DNA of 47,605 nt, taken from assembly GCF_012911925.1 (NCBI RefSeq), contig NZ_JAAXKY010000039.1:1-47605 (forward strand), in the 5' to 3' direction. Both the position numbers and the translations under genes were made by a program. This document shows, piece by piece, positions 1-8,200 of this stretch. The stretch is from Pseudonocardia xinjiangensis. Lineage in GTDB: Bacteria; Actinomycetota; Actinomycetes; Mycobacteriales; Pseudonocardiaceae. Position 1 is the stretch's first letter. Each line of letters begins with the position of its first letter. The notes beneath the pieces are model-generated. The model saw only the letters and a list, made by a program, of their open reading frames with translations. It had not been told where the DNA came from and made no database searches.

Positions 1-1176
1 GGTCAGGTCCGACTGGCGGGCGATGGTGGCGGCCGCGCGGCGGACGCCGCAGACGTGGGTGCGGGGGACCAGGTCGTCGAGGAAGCCGTAGCGGCTCCGG
101 AGCTCGGTGGCTCCGCGGTGGCCCGCGGCAGCCTGGGTCTCCACTCCCTGCCACCAGTCCCTGATGTCGCCCCAGCCGGGGGCGGCGAGCGAGCCGCCGA
201 ACTCGTGCACGGCGAGCGCGGCGGACACCCCGGCGAACAGCAGCCGGTGTTCGAGGGGCCAGCCCGCGATGGTGCCCAGCACCAGTGCGGCACCGAAGAC
301 GTCGCCCGCTCCGGTGGGGTCGAGGGCGTCGACCGGCAGCGCGGGGACCGAGGCCTCCTCGCCGGTGGCCGCGTCGATGGCCATCGCACCGTCGCCGCCG
401 CAGGTGACCACGGCGAGCGGCACGTGCCCGGCGAGCTTGTACAGCGCGTCGCGGGGGCTGTCGGTGCGGGTGTAGCTCATGGCCTCCACGGCGTTCGGCA
501 TGAACGCGTCGCAGCCGGCGAGCGAGGAGAACAGGGCGGGGTCCCAGACGCCGGTGGGGTCCCAGCCCGCGTCGGCGAAGATCATCGCGCCGTTCTCCCG
601 CGCGCGGGCCACCCAGGTGGGCAGGACGGGGTCGGCGGCACCGCCGCCGATGCTGGTGATCACCGCACGGGACGGCGGCGGCGTGCCGATCAGGGCGTCA
701 CCGGTGATCGGGATGCTGTGCGCGTGGGTGACCATGCTGCGGTCGCGCTGCACGGCCATCGAGACCGTGACGGGGGAGTGCCACCCCGCGAACTGCCGCG
801 ACGAGCTCAGGTCGACCCGCTCCTGCTCGGCGAGCGTGCGCCAGCAGAAGTCGGCGTAGACGTCGTCGCCGAAGCCTGCCGCGAGGCTGGTGCGCAGCCC
901 GAGCCGGGAGGCGGCGACGGCCAGGTTGGCGATTCCGCCGGGGCACGACGCCATTCCCGCGGCCCAGACCTCGGTGCCCGCCTCGGGGAGTGCGGGCAGG
1001 CCGGTGAACACGATGTCGAGGAAGACCGTGCCGGACATGAACACGTCGACGGTGGGCCAGTTGCCGTCCCGGACGTCGACGAGGGGGTCCCACCAGACCG
1101 CTTCGTGCGGCGTGGTGAGCGGCCCGGCCGCAGATGCCTGCGGCTCGGGCAGCGCGTCGCGCGCTGCGCTGCTCAC
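1..1176 (-). CDS. PfkB-family carbohydrate kinase, 3' end cut by the window edge
   Basis: The minus-strand frame stays open from a GTG at 1176 to the window edge (392 codons, no stop), so the C-terminus is missing. The protein has the ribokinase/PfkB layout. An early strand reads VDVFMSGTVFLDIVF, followed by the glycine-rich CPGGIANLAVAASRLG substrate and dimer segment. The late signature LDPTGAGDVFGAALVLG carries the anion hole and the catalytic Asp of GAGD. Family members phosphorylate sugars or nucleosides with ATP; the substrate cannot be told here. The start is supported by a GGAGGGGG ribosome site about 11 nt upstream; an ATG 8 nt upstream of it (1186) runs into a stop after four codons. 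The gene is divergent from the GH4 gene, and the shared 161-bp region suggests a joint sugar-use locus (inference). Confidence 0.9.
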   Translation of the reverse strand, partial: MSSAARDALPEPQASAAGPLTTPHEAVWWDPLVDVRDGNWPTVDVFMSGTVFLDIVFTGLPALPEAGTEVWAAGMASCPGGIANLAVAASRLGLRTSLAAGFGDDVYADFCWRTLAEQERVDLSSSRQFAGWHSPVTVSMAVQRDRSMVTHAHSIPITGDALIGTPPPSRAVITSIGGGAADPVLPTWVARARENGAMIFADAGWDPTGVWDPALFSSLAGCDAFMPNAVEAMSYTRTDSPRDALYKLAGHVPLAVVTCGGDGAMAIDAATGEEASVPALPVDALDPTGAGDVFGAALVLGTIAGWPLEHRLLFAGVSAALAVHEFGGSLAAPGWGDIRDWWQGVETQAAAGHRGATELRSRYGFLDDLVPRTHVCGVRRAAATIARQSDLT

Positions 1177-1337
1177 AGCGAACTCATCCCCCTCCAGAAA
1201 ACCTGGCTCTTCGGATAGTGCCGTCCGCTCCTCGCACGTGGCAATGCGACCGCACCCGGGGTGTGGCTTCGCTCACTCGGATGGCAGGACGCCCTGCGTT
1301 ACCGTCGGCGCGTGGTTCCGTCCCGGCAGGCGATCGC
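1177..1337. promoter_or_regulatory. Divergent intergenic region, PfkB kinase / GH4
   Basis: This 161-bp gap holds the ribosome site of the kinase (GGAGGGGG on the minus strand). On the plus strand a TACCGT at 1300-1305 would be an acceptable actinobacterial -10 box and would give a GH4 leader of about 26 nt. A near-palindrome CCGCACCC-GGG-GTGTGG lies in the middle and could be an operator. No good -35 box is evident. Confidence 0.35.
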
Positions 1338-2699
1338 ATGAGGCTCACCATCCTCGGCGGAGGCGGCTTCCGGGTGCCCCTGGTGTACGCCGCGCTGGCG
1401 GCGGGGGGTTCGCCGGTCACCGAGGTCGTCCTGCACGACGTGTCGGAGCCGCGGCTGGCCGCGATCCGCGCCGTGCTGGCCCAGCTGTCCGGTCCGGGAG
1501 CCCCGGCCGTGCGCACCACCACCCGTCTCGACGACGCACTGGACGGCGCCCGGTTCGTGTTCTCGGCGATCCGGGTGGACGGGGCGGCCGGGCGCACCGT
1601 GGACGAGCGTGTCGCGTTGGCCCACGGGGTGCTGGGTCAGGAGACCACCGGCGCGGGGGGCATCGCCTTCGGGCTGCGCACGGTGCCGGTGGCGATGCGC
1701 GTGGCGGAGCGGGTGGCCGACGTGGCGCCGCAGGCGTGGGTCATCAACTTCACCAACCCGGCCGGGATGATCACCGAGGCGATGCAGCGGGTGCTCGGTG
1801 AGCGGGTGGTGGGCATCTGCGACTCGCCCGTCGGACTCGCGCACCGGGCGGTGCGCGCAATCCAGGGGATGGGCGTCGACGCCGGCGACGACCTGAGCGT
1901 CGGCTATGTGGGCCTGAACCATCTCGGCTGGCTGCGGGTGCTGCGGGTGGACGGGGTCGACCGGCTCCCGGACCTGCTCGCCGACGACGCCGCGCTGCGG
2001 TCGATCGAGGAGGTCCGGCTCGTGGGCCCGGACTGGGCGCGCGCGATCGGGGCGCTGCCCAACGAGTACCTGTACTACTACTACTGCGCTCGGGAGGCCG
2101 TGGCGGCGATCCGGTCGGCCCCCCGCACCCGCGGCGAGTTCCTCCACGAGCAGCAGGCGCGCTTCTACGACACCGCGGCCGCCACCGACCCCGGCGACGC
2201 GCTGCTGCGGTGGAGGCAGGTGCGGGACGAGCGCGACGCCACGTACATGGCGGAGAGCCGCCGGGCGAGCGGGGCAGGCGAGCGGGAGGCCGCCGACATG
2301 GCGGTCGGGGGCTACCAGCAGGTGGCGCTGGAGCTGATGGCCGCCCTGTCCGGCGGGGCCGGCCGCACGCTGATCCTGAACGTCCGCAACGGCGCGACGG
2401 TGCCCGGGCTGCCGGCCGATGCGGTGGTGGAGGTGCCCTGCCTCGTCGGCCCGCACGGCGTCACACCGCTGGCCACCGACCCGTTGCCGGGGTCGATGCT
2501 CGGGCTCCTACAGCAGGTCAAGGCGGTGGAGCAGGACACCATCGAGGCCGCCGTCACGGGGTCGGCCGCGCTGGCGGTGCGGGCCTTCGCCGGGCACCCG
2601 CTGGTGGACTCCGTGGCCGTCGCCCGTGACCTCGTGGCCGCCTACCGCGCGGAGCTGCCCGGGGTGGCCGCGGTGCTCGGCGCCGGGGTCAGACCTTGA
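1338..2699 (+). CDS. Glycoside hydrolase family 4 (6-phospho-beta-glucosidase-like)
   Basis: This 453-residue protein has the family 4 architecture: an N-terminal Rossmann motif ([12 protein letters not shown]) for NAD, an NFTNPAG segment, an ICDSPVG motif whose cysteine is the usual metal ligand, and GLNHLGW, whose histidine is the second ligand. GH4 enzymes cleave glycosides or phospho-glycosides by an oxidation-elimination mechanism using NAD+ and a divalent metal. CDSP rather than CHS resembles the 6-phospho-beta-glucosidase branch, but the exact substrate is inference. The ATG has a weak upstream AGGCGA. The 3' end overlaps the convergent peroxiredoxin gene by 11 bp, so there is no room for a terminator between them. 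Confidence 0.9.
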   Translation: MRLTILGGGGFRVPLVYAALAAGGSPVTEVVLHDVSEPRLAAIRAVLAQLSGPGAPAVRTTTRLDDALDGARFVFSAIRVDGAAGRTVDERVALAHGVLGQETTGAGGIAFGLRTVPVAMRVAERVADVAPQAWVINFTNPAGMITEAMQRVLGERVVGICDSPVGLAHRAVRAIQGMGVDAGDDLSVGYVGLNHLGWLRVLRVDGVDRLPDLLADDAALRSIEEVRLVGPDWARAIGALPNEYLYYYYCAREAVAAIRSAPRTRGEFLHEQQARFYDTAAATDPGDALLRWRQVRDERDATYMAESRRASGAGEREAADMAVGGYQQVALELMAALSGGAGRTLILNVRNGATVPGLPADAVVEVPCLVGPHGVTPLATDPLPGSMLGLLQQVKAVEQDTIEAAVTGSAALAVRAFAGHPLVDSVAVARDLVAAYRAELPGVAAVLGAGVRP

Positions 2700-3156
2700 G
2701 GTCGCGACGCAGCTTGGCCACGTGCCCGGAGGCGCGCACGTTGTACAGGGCCTGCTCGATCTTCCCGTCCGGGTCGACCAGGAACGTCGAGCGGATCACG
2801 CCCGTGATGGTCTTGCCGTACATCTGCTTCTCCCCGTAGACGCCCCAGGCGGTGAGCACCTCCCGGTCGGGGTCGGACAGCAGGGGGAAGGTCAGGCCCT
2901 CCGCGTCGCGGAACTTCGCGAGCTTGGCCTGCTTGTCCGGCGAGATGCCGATGACCTCGAGCCCCGCGTCGCCGAGGTCGGCGAGGCTGTCGCGGAAGTC
3001 GCACGCCTGCTTGGTGCAGCCGGGGGTGCTCGCCGCGGGGTAGAAGTAGACGATGACCCGGCGTCCGCGGTAGTCCGACAGCGACACCGGCTTGCCGTCG
3101 GCGTCGGGAAGCGTGAAGTCCGGGGCGGCGTCGCCCACCGCCAGTCGAGTGCTCAT
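2689..3156 (-). CDS. bcp: Peroxiredoxin, BCP/PrxQ type (thioredoxin-dependent)
   Basis: The 155-residue protein has the AhpC/TSA fold of the BCP/PrxQ class, which reduces hydroperoxides in the cytoplasm using thioredoxin. The active site [17 protein letters not shown] shows peroxidatic Cys47 and a resolving cysteine five residues later (Cys52), typical of alpha-type atypical 2-Cys PrxQ. The Thr of the T-x-x-C motif is present. An in-frame extension to 3216 exists but is low-complexity; the ATG at 3156 gives the normal family N-terminus ([18 protein letters not shown]). A CAGTAT lies 7 nt before this ATG, so transcription may be leaderless. The gene is convergent with, and overlaps, the GH4 gene. 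Confidence 0.95.
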   Translation of the reverse strand: MSTRLAVGDAAPDFTLPDADGKPVSLSDYRGRRVIVYFYPAASTPGCTKQACDFRDSLADLGDAGLEVIGISPDKQAKLAKFRDAEGLTFPLLSDPDREVLTAWGVYGEKQMYGKTITGVIRSTFLVDPDGKIEQALYNVRASGHVAKLRRDLKV

Positions 3157-3297
3157 GACGGCGATACTGGCACCACGGCCGGGGGGCGCCGCGCCGACCC
3201 GCCCGGCCGCTCCCACCGGCGGAGCACGCGTGATCTACGGTGACAGCTTCGTCGTGGCACCTTCGTCGTGACAGTGCGAACAGCAGTAGGAGGCATC

Positions 3298-3519
3298 GTG
3301 GCGCGCGACCCGGACACCATCCAGCGCGAGATCGAGCAGGCCAGGGACGCGCTCGCCGACAGCCTGGACGCACTGGGGGAGCGGGCCCACCCGAAGCGCC
3401 TGGTGGACGCCGGCCGGGAGAGCGTGCAGGAGCAGCTCACCGACCCGCGGATCCGCTACGGCCTCATGGCGGTGGGCGCGCTGATCGCCGTTGCGATGAT
3501 CCGCCGCCTCTTCCGCTGA
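3298..3519 (+). CDS. DUF3618 family small membrane protein
   Basis: This 73-residue protein begins VARDPDTIQREIEQARDALADSLDAL, the conserved amphipathic helix of DUF3618 proteins, and ends in one hydrophobic segment (YGLMAVGALIAVAMI) followed by a positively charged tail RRLFR. It is probably a small inner-membrane protein with a cytosolic helix; no biochemical role is known. The GTG at 3298 is chosen because a perfect AGGAGG lies 4 nt upstream. A longer frame from 3268 would place that ribosome site inside the gene. It stands alone between two minus-strand genes. Confidence 0.85.
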   Translation: MARDPDTIQREIEQARDALADSLDALGERAHPKRLVDAGRESVQEQLTDPRIRYGLMAVGALIAVAMIRRLFR

Positions 3520-3532
3520 CCGGGGCCGGGAT

Positions 3533-4753
3533 CTAGTCGACCGCGGCCTCGGCCACCTGCATGCGGTAGCGGGTGACGATCCGGGCCGCCCCGAAGCCGA
3601 CCACCGCCATCAGCCGGTCGCCGTCGAAGTAGCCGGCGACGGTGCCCCGCACGGGGCCGCCGTCGAAACCCGTGCCGTGCAGCTGTACGACGGCGTCGGC
3701 CAGCTCCGGGCGGCCGAGCAGCTGGATCTTGAGCCCGAACTGGTCGGACCAGAAGTAGGGCACGGTCGCAGGTGGTGGAGCGGCACCCAGGATGTCCCGC
3801 GCCGCCATCGCGGCCTGGTCCGAGGCGCTCGTCCAGTGCTCGTCCCGGTACCGCTCGCCGTGCACCGGGTCGTCCCACGCGGCGACGTCGCCCACGGCCC
3901 ATGCCGCGTCGAGACCGTGGATCCGCCCGGTGGGCCCGCAGGCCAGCCCGTTGGAGAGGTCGATCCCGGTATCGGCCAGCCAGTCGACCCGCGGCACCCC
4001 GCCGATCCCGACCACGGCGGCGTCCGCGGAACGGGTCGTTCCGTCCGCCAGCTCCACCGCGACGCCCGGACCGGCCGGTTCGGTGAACCCGGTGAGTGCC
4101 ACGCCGGTGTGCAGGTCGACCCCGCCCTCGGTGAACAGTCGCCCGGCGAGCGCCCCGACGTCGGGCCCCAGCGCGCGGGCGAGCACCACCGGCAGCCCCT
4201 CCAGCACGGTCACGGCTATCCCGCGCTGCACGGCCGCGGTGGCCACCTCCGCGCCGATGAACCCGCCGCCCACCACGAGCAGCGACTCGATCCTGGTCAG
4301 GGTGTCGCGCAGCGCGAGCGCGTCGTCCAGCGTCCGCAGGGTGTAGACGTGGGCGGGCTGGCCGGGCAGCGTCCTCGCCGCGAGCCCGGTGGCGATCACC
4401 ACGGCGTCCCCGTGGAGCGTGGCGCCGTCGGACAGCTCCAGCTCGTGGCCGGGGGCTCCCCGGTCCCATCCGCTGCCGCCGTCGCCGGGCCGCAGCGCCA
4501 CCGCCTCCATCCCCAGGTGCACGCGGACCCCCAGGTCCTCGAGCGTGTCGAGCTGGGCCAGCACGATCCGCTCCGGCTCCCAGTCGCCGGTGAGGATCTG
4601 TTTGGACAGCGGCGGCCGGTCGTAGGGGGCGTGCGGCTCCGCGCCCACGAGGCTGATCCGCCCCTGGAACCCTGCCGAACGGAGTTGCTCGACGGTGCGC
4701 AGGCCGGCGAGGCCCGCCCCGACGACCATCACGTGCTCAGGTTGACCGGTCAT
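3533..4753 (-). CDS. FAD-dependent NAD(P)H:ferredoxin reductase-like protein
   Basis: The 406-residue flavoprotein belongs to the rhodocoxin/putidaredoxin/BphA4 reductase class, which passes electrons from NAD(P)H to a [2Fe-2S] ferredoxin or rubredoxin. Seen motifs are the N-terminal FAD dinucleotide fold GAGLAGLRTVEQL, a PYDRPPLSK segment, the second dinucleotide fold VVGGGFIGAEVATAA for the pyridine nucleotide, and WAVGDVAAW, which contacts FAD. The C-terminal reductase domain is complete. The ATG has a GGAGGGGG ribosome site 6 nt upstream. No ferredoxin or P450 gene adjoins it, so its partner is unknown; the CYP102 protein further along carries its own reductase. It may be read after the sigma gene, which ends 39 nt upstream. 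Confidence 0.9.
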   Translation of the reverse strand: MTGQPEHVMVVGAGLAGLRTVEQLRSAGFQGRISLVGAEPHAPYDRPPLSKQILTGDWEPERIVLAQLDTLEDLGVRVHLGMEAVALRPGDGGSGWDRGAPGHELELSDGATLHGDAVVIATGLAARTLPGQPAHVYTLRTLDDALALRDTLTRIESLLVVGGGFIGAEVATAAVQRGIAVTVLEGLPVVLARALGPDVGALAGRLFTEGGVDLHTGVALTGFTEPAGPGVAVELADGTTRSADAAVVGIGGVPRVDWLADTGIDLSNGLACGPTGRIHGLDAAWAVGDVAAWDDPVHGERYRDEHWTSASDQAAMAARDILGAAPPPATVPYFWSDQFGLKIQLLGRPELADAVVQLHGTGFDGGPVRGTVAGYFDGDRLMAVVGFGAARIVTRYRMQVAEAAVD

Positions 4754-4791
4754 GATCTGCCCCCTCCGCAGAAACGATGCCGACGAACACG

Positions 4792-5571
4792 TCAGCTGAC
4801 GCGGGTCTCGGGGTCCAGCCGGGTGCGGAGTCGGTCGAGGGTCTGGGCCAGCAACCGGGACACGTGCATCTGCGAGATCCCGACCCGGTCGGCGATCTGC
4901 GTCTGCGTCATGTTGCCGAAGAACCGCAGCAGGACGATGGTGCGCTCGCGTTCGGCGAGCTCGGACAGCACCGGACGCAGCGCCTGCCGGAAGTCGACGC
5001 GGTCCAGCTCGGCGTCGGCCTCGCCGACCAGCTCGCCGACGGTGGCGCTGCCCTGCTCGGACGAGAGCATCTCGTCCAGCGACGAGCTGCGGTAGGCCTC
5101 GGAGGCCTCCAGCCCCTCCAGCACGTCCGAGACCGGGACGCCGAGCAGCTCGGCGATCTCGGTGGGCTTCGGTGCACGACCGAGGTTCTGTGACAGCTCC
5201 GACACCGCGCCGTTGATCGACACGTGGAGGTCCTTGAGCCGGCGCGGCACGCGCATCGACCAGCCGAGGTCGCGGAAGTGCCTGCGGACCTCGCCGCTGA
5301 TCGTGGGCACGGCGAAGGAGAAGAAGTCGCTGCCCCGCTCCGGGGAGTACCGGTCGATGGCGTTGATCAGACCGACGGTCGCCACCTGCACGAGGTCGTC
5401 GAGCGGCTCACCGCGGTTGGAGAAACGGCGGGCGATGTGCTGCGCCACCGGCAGGAATCCCCGCACGAGCTCCTCGCGCAGCGCCTCGCGTTCCGGGTGG
5501 TCCGGCTCCAGCGTCGAGTAGCGCTCGAGCAGGGGAGCGAGGTGGCCGTACTCGGGATCGGCCCTGGTCAC
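4792..5571 (-). CDS. RNA polymerase sigma factor, SigF/SigB stress type (group 3)
   Basis: This 259-residue sigma factor has regions 2, 3 and 4 and no region 1.1, as in SigB/SigF general-stress and sporulation factors. Region 2 is EPLDDLVQVATVGLINAIDRY, followed by FFSFAVPTISGEVRRHFRD. Region 3 contains GRAPKPTEIAELLGV, and region 4.2 has the helix-turn-helix MTQTQIADRVGISQMHVSRLLAQTL. It starts at a GTG overlapping the stop of the RsbW-like gene by 4 bp (GTGA), so the two are probably translationally coupled. By family analogy it is held inactive by that kinase until a STAS antagonist frees it. Confidence 0.95.
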   Translation of the reverse strand: MTRADPEYGHLAPLLERYSTLEPDHPEREALREELVRGFLPVAQHIARRFSNRGEPLDDLVQVATVGLINAIDRYSPERGSDFFSFAVPTISGEVRRHFRDLGWSMRVPRRLKDLHVSINGAVSELSQNLGRAPKPTEIAELLGVPVSDVLEGLEASEAYRSSSLDEMLSSEQGSATVGELVGEADAELDRVDFRQALRPVLSELAERERTIVLLRFFGNMTQTQIADRVGISQMHVSRLLAQTLDRLRTRLDPETRVS

Positions 5572-6050
5572 CGGGGTAGATCGCCGGAGCGCTTGTCCAG
5601 GCGGATGCCGACCGTCGGCCCCGCTCCGCCGGTGCCCGGCTCGTGGGACACGGCGACGTCGTCGGCGAGGGTCTGCAGCACGCGCCAGCCGAACGTGTCG
5701 GTGGAGACCTCGGCATCGGGGTGCCCGGCCTGGACCACCGCCCGCACCTCGATGCGCTCGGAGCGCACCAGGAAGGTGCACTGCAGTGTCGACGACGGTG
5801 CGGCGACGTCGACGAGCGTTGCGCAGGCCTCGTCCACGGCCATCCGCAGGTCGGAGATGGCGTCGAGGTCGAAGTCCGCCCGCGCGGCCAGGTCGGAGGC
5901 GACGGCGCGGATCGTCGGGATCAGCGCGGCGCTGGCCGTCGTCCGCACCTCGACGGTCGAGGCCCCGTCGAGCGTTTCGGCGGGCGAGGGGCCGTCCAGG
6001 TCGGACACGCTGCCGGGTCTCCTTCCGGTCGTGCGGTGAACGTCGGTCAT
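5568..6050 (-). CDS. Anti-sigma factor, RsbW/SpoIIAB-like serine kinase
   Basis: This 160-residue protein is a GHKL (HATPase_c_2) kinase. The N-box region reads DAISDLRMAVDEACATL, and a degenerate glycine-rich ATP lid lies near the C-terminus (GTGGAGPTVGIRLDK). Such proteins bind their cognate sigma factor and phosphorylate STAS antagonists. The ATG at 6050 gives a normal N-terminus; an alternative TTG at 6077 would overlap the upstream STAS stop by 4 bp (TTGA). Neither has a strong ribosome site, so the start is uncertain. It lies between the STAS gene and the sigma gene in one operon. Confidence 0.9.
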   Translation of the reverse strand: MTDVHRTTGRRPGSVSDLDGPSPAETLDGASTVEVRTTASAALIPTIRAVASDLAARADFDLDAISDLRMAVDEACATLVDVAAPSSTLQCTFLVRSERIEVRAVVQAGHPDAEVSTDTFGWRVLQTLADDVAVSHEPGTGGAGPTVGIRLDKRSGDLPR

Positions 6051-6073
6051 CTTGCTACCCGGGGTCTGGGGGA

Positions 6074-6472
6074 TCAATCGTCGCCGCCGGTCGCGTCGTG
6101 CACGTTCTCGTGCATGTCGAAGAGCTGGTCGGTGCCGGTGATCTCCAACGGCCGCCGCACGGCCCGGGTGGCGGCGACCAGGCGCAGTCTCGCACTGCGC
6201 TCCTCCGCCCGGTGCGCGGCCTGGATGAGAACGGCCAGTCCGCTGGAGGCCAGGAACGTCACACCGCTGAGGTCGACGACGAGCGTGGGCTCGTGGCTGC
6301 TCATCAGTTCGTCCACCGCGGACGAGAACCGGGGGGCGGTGAGGGTGTCGACCTCGCCCTCCACCTCGAGGACGGCGGTGCCGGTGCGGGGCCGCGTGAT
6401 TGTGGTGTCGAGGAACTCACTCGCGGTGTCGGAAGCGGTCGCTTCCGAGCCGGGTGGTGCGGGGTCGGGCAT
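6074..6472 (-). CDS. STAS-domain anti-anti-sigma factor (RsbV-like), operon copy
   Basis: This 132-residue protein ends in a STAS domain (about residues 30-130). The core LVVDLSGVTFLASSGLAVLIQAA contains the serine-rich loop that is phosphorylated by RsbW-type kinases. Unphosphorylated antagonists bind the kinase and release sigma. The ATG at 6472 is preceded by GGAGGTGGAGAAC, a strong ribosome site, so a longer frame to 6619 is rejected. It is the first gene of the STAS, kinase, sigma operon and one of three STAS proteins in the window. Confidence 0.93.
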   Translation of the reverse strand: MPDPAPPGSEATASDTASEFLDTTITRPRTGTAVLEVEGEVDTLTAPRFSSAVDELMSSHEPTLVVDLSGVTFLASSGLAVLIQAAHRAEERSARLRLVAATRAVRRPLEITGTDQLFDMHENVHDATGGDD

Positions 6473-6642
6473 GTTCTCCACCTCCGGCGCCGGTCGGATG
6501 CTGCCCCGGTGCGGATCGGGCAGGACCCGTCCGGAGCTCCGGTGGAACCCCGGCGTCGAACGGTTGGGGTCGGGGCGTCGTCGGGTCGACCCTACCCCGG
6601 CGTCCGGGGGCGGCGGCACACCGCTCCACCGTCCGGTGGTGG

Positions 6643-6672
6643 GTGCGCACGATGCGCACCTACAGTGACGCG
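6643..6672 (+). promoter_or_regulatory. lar operon promoter with overlapping 17-bp palindrome; leaderless start
   Basis: TACAGT at 6661-6666 matches the TANNNT -10 box and sits 6 nt before the larE ATG, so the transcript probably starts at the ATG. Directly upstream, 6643-6659 is a perfect inverted repeat GTGCGCA-CGA-TGCGCAC in the -10/-35 spacer, the expected place for a repressor operator. No regulator gene adjoins it. Confidence 0.55.
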
Positions 6673-7524
6673 ATGCATCCGCAGCAACCGGACGACGCCC
6701 TGCTCACCGCTCTGCGGGGTCGGCTGCGCAGCGAACAACGGCTGCTCGTGGCGTTCTCGGGCGGGGTCGACTCGGCACTCGTGGCCGCGGTGGCGGCCGA
6801 GGAGCTGGGGGAGCGGGCCGTGGCGGTCACGGCCGTCTCGGCCAGCCTGCCCCGCGCGGAGCGCGCGGCAGCGAAGGAGTTCGCCCGCGGCCGGGGCATG
6901 GCGCACGTGGAGGTGGACACCGACGAGCTCGACCGTCCCGAGTACGTCGCCAACTCCGGCGACCGCTGCTTCCACTGCAAGTCCGCGCTGTTCGACGCGC
7001 TCGCACCCCTCGCCGCGCTGTCGGGGGCGCGCATCGCGCTCGGCACGAACCTCGACGATCTGGGCGACCACCGGCCGGGCCAGCGGGCCGCCACCGCGCG
7101 CGGGGCGATCGCGCCGCTCGTCGACACCGGGTTCGGCAAGGCCGAGGTCCGCCGGGTGAGTGCGGCCATGGGGCTGGTCACCGCGGAGAAGCCGGCGGCG
7201 GCGTGTCTCTCCTCACGGGTGGCGTACGGGGAGCCGGTGACGCCCGGCCTGCTGCATCGCATCGAGCGGGCCGAGGTCGAGGTGCGGGCGCTGGGGTTCC
7301 CGGTCTGCCGGGTGCGGGCCCACAGCGGTGGCTCGGTCGCGAGGATCGAGGTTCCCGCCGACGAGGTGCCACGCGCCGCAGCGCTGCGTGCGGAGCTGGA
7401 CGCGGCCGTCCGCACGGCCGGGTTCGAGTTCTGCGCGCTGGACCTGCAGGGGTTCGCGAGCGGCCGGATGAACGTCCTGCTCGGCATGCCGGCCCAGCCG
7501 GCCGTCATGCCGACCGGCCGATGA
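6673..7524 (+). CDS. larE: LarE, ATP-dependent sacrificial sulfur transferase (NPN cofactor synthesis)
   Basis: The 283-residue protein is a PP-loop ATPase with SGGVDS at residues 29-34. LarE adenylates the carboxylates of pyridinium-3,5-biscarboxylic acid mononucleotide and replaces them with thiocarboxylates. Lactobacillus-type LarE donates the sulfur of its own Cys176. The matching site here is Cys178 in PAAACLSSRVAYG, which fits the sacrificial type. The RCFHCK motif near residue 99 is also family-typical. The ATG at 6673 is chosen because TACAGT lies 6 nt before it (leaderless). It is followed 10 nt later by larB, then larC. With no larA beside it, the client enzyme must be elsewhere; a candidate lies in the next operon. 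Confidence 0.95.
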   Translation: MHPQQPDDALLTALRGRLRSEQRLLVAFSGGVDSALVAAVAAEELGERAVAVTAVSASLPRAERAAAKEFARGRGMAHVEVDTDELDRPEYVANSGDRCFHCKSALFDALAPLAALSGARIALGTNLDDLGDHRPGQRAATARGAIAPLVDTGFGKAEVRRVSAAMGLVTAEKPAAACLSSRVAYGEPVTPGLLHRIERAEVEVRALGFPVCRVRAHSGGSVARIEVPADEVPRAAALRAELDAAVRTAGFEFCALDLQGFASGRMNVLLGMPAQPAVMPTGR

Positions 7525-7534
7525 CCGGCCGGCC

Positions 7535-8200
7535 ATGACCGACGGTTTCGAGGATCTGGGCTACGCCAGGGCCGACACGGGCCGCGAACGGCGGCTCGGC
7601 CTGCCGGAGGTGGTCTACGGCCCCGGCAAGACGTCCGAGCAGATCATCGGCGTCGTGCGGTCCCTGCTCGCCGCCAACACCGGCCCGGTGCTCGTGACCA
7701 GGCTCTCCGACGAGGTCGCTGCTGCGGTCGGCGCCGCCGTTCCCGGTGGGCAGCACGACCCGGCCGCCCGCCTGCTCGTGTGGCGGCCCGCGCCGCGGCG
7801 CGCGTTCCGTGTGGTCGTCGTCTCCGCCGGCACCTCCGACGCGCCGGTGGCGGCCGAGGCGGCCGCGGTGGCCGGTGCCGTCGGCCTCGACGTTCGTGAG
7901 CTGCGTGACGTCGGCGTCGCCGGCATCCACCGGCTGCTGGCCGAGGTCGAGGTACTGGCCGGGGCCGACGCCGTGATCTGCATCGCCGGGATGGAGGGCG
8001 CCCTGCCGAGCGTGGTGGGCGGGCTCGTCGGCTGCCCGGTGATCGCCGTGCCCACCTCGGTGGGGTACGGGGCGACGTTCGAGGGCGTCACGCCGCTGCT
8101 CGCCATGCTCAGCTCCTGTGCTCCGGGTCTCGTCGTGGTGAACATCGACTCCGGGTTCGGTGCTGCGGTGGCCGCACACCGGATGGCGGGCTCCCGGTGA
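7535..8200 (+). CDS. larB: LarB, pyridinium biscarboxylate synthase (NaAD carboxylase/hydrolase)
   Basis: This 221-residue protein resembles AIR carboxylase (PurE-like) in its C-terminal half, with VVSAGTSDAPVAAEAA and the loop ADAVICIAGMEGALPSVVGGL. The N-terminal part LPEVVYGPGKTSEQI is typical of LarB. LarB carboxylates nicotinic acid adenine dinucleotide at C5 and hydrolyses it to the biscarboxylate mononucleotide, the first step of NPN synthesis. The ATG has no good ribosome site (upstream is a CCGGCCGG run), so coupling to larE, 10 nt away, is likely. The stop overlaps the larC GTG by 4 bp (GTGA). Confidence 0.95.
   Translation: MTDGFEDLGYARADTGRERRLGLPEVVYGPGKTSEQIIGVVRSLLAANTGPVLVTRLSDEVAAAVGAAVPGGQHDPAARLLVWRPAPRRAFRVVVVSAGTSDAPVAAEAAAVAGAVGLDVRELRDVGVAGIHRLLAEVEVLAGADAVICIAGMEGALPSVVGGLVGCPVIAVPTSVGYGATFEGVTPLLAMLSSCAPGLVVVNIDSGFGAAVAAHRMAGSR

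Noticed and set aside
2689..2699. Missing terminator between GH4 and the peroxiredoxin gene as a sign of sequence error
   Set aside because: Short convergent overlaps are common here, and both C-termini are normal.
6473..6640. SigF/SigB-type promoter (GTTT ... GGGTA) before the STAS-kinase-sigma operon
   Set aside because: A GGGTA-like -10 exists (minus strand), but the best -35-like match is about 20 nt away instead of 14-16, so autoregulation is not supported.
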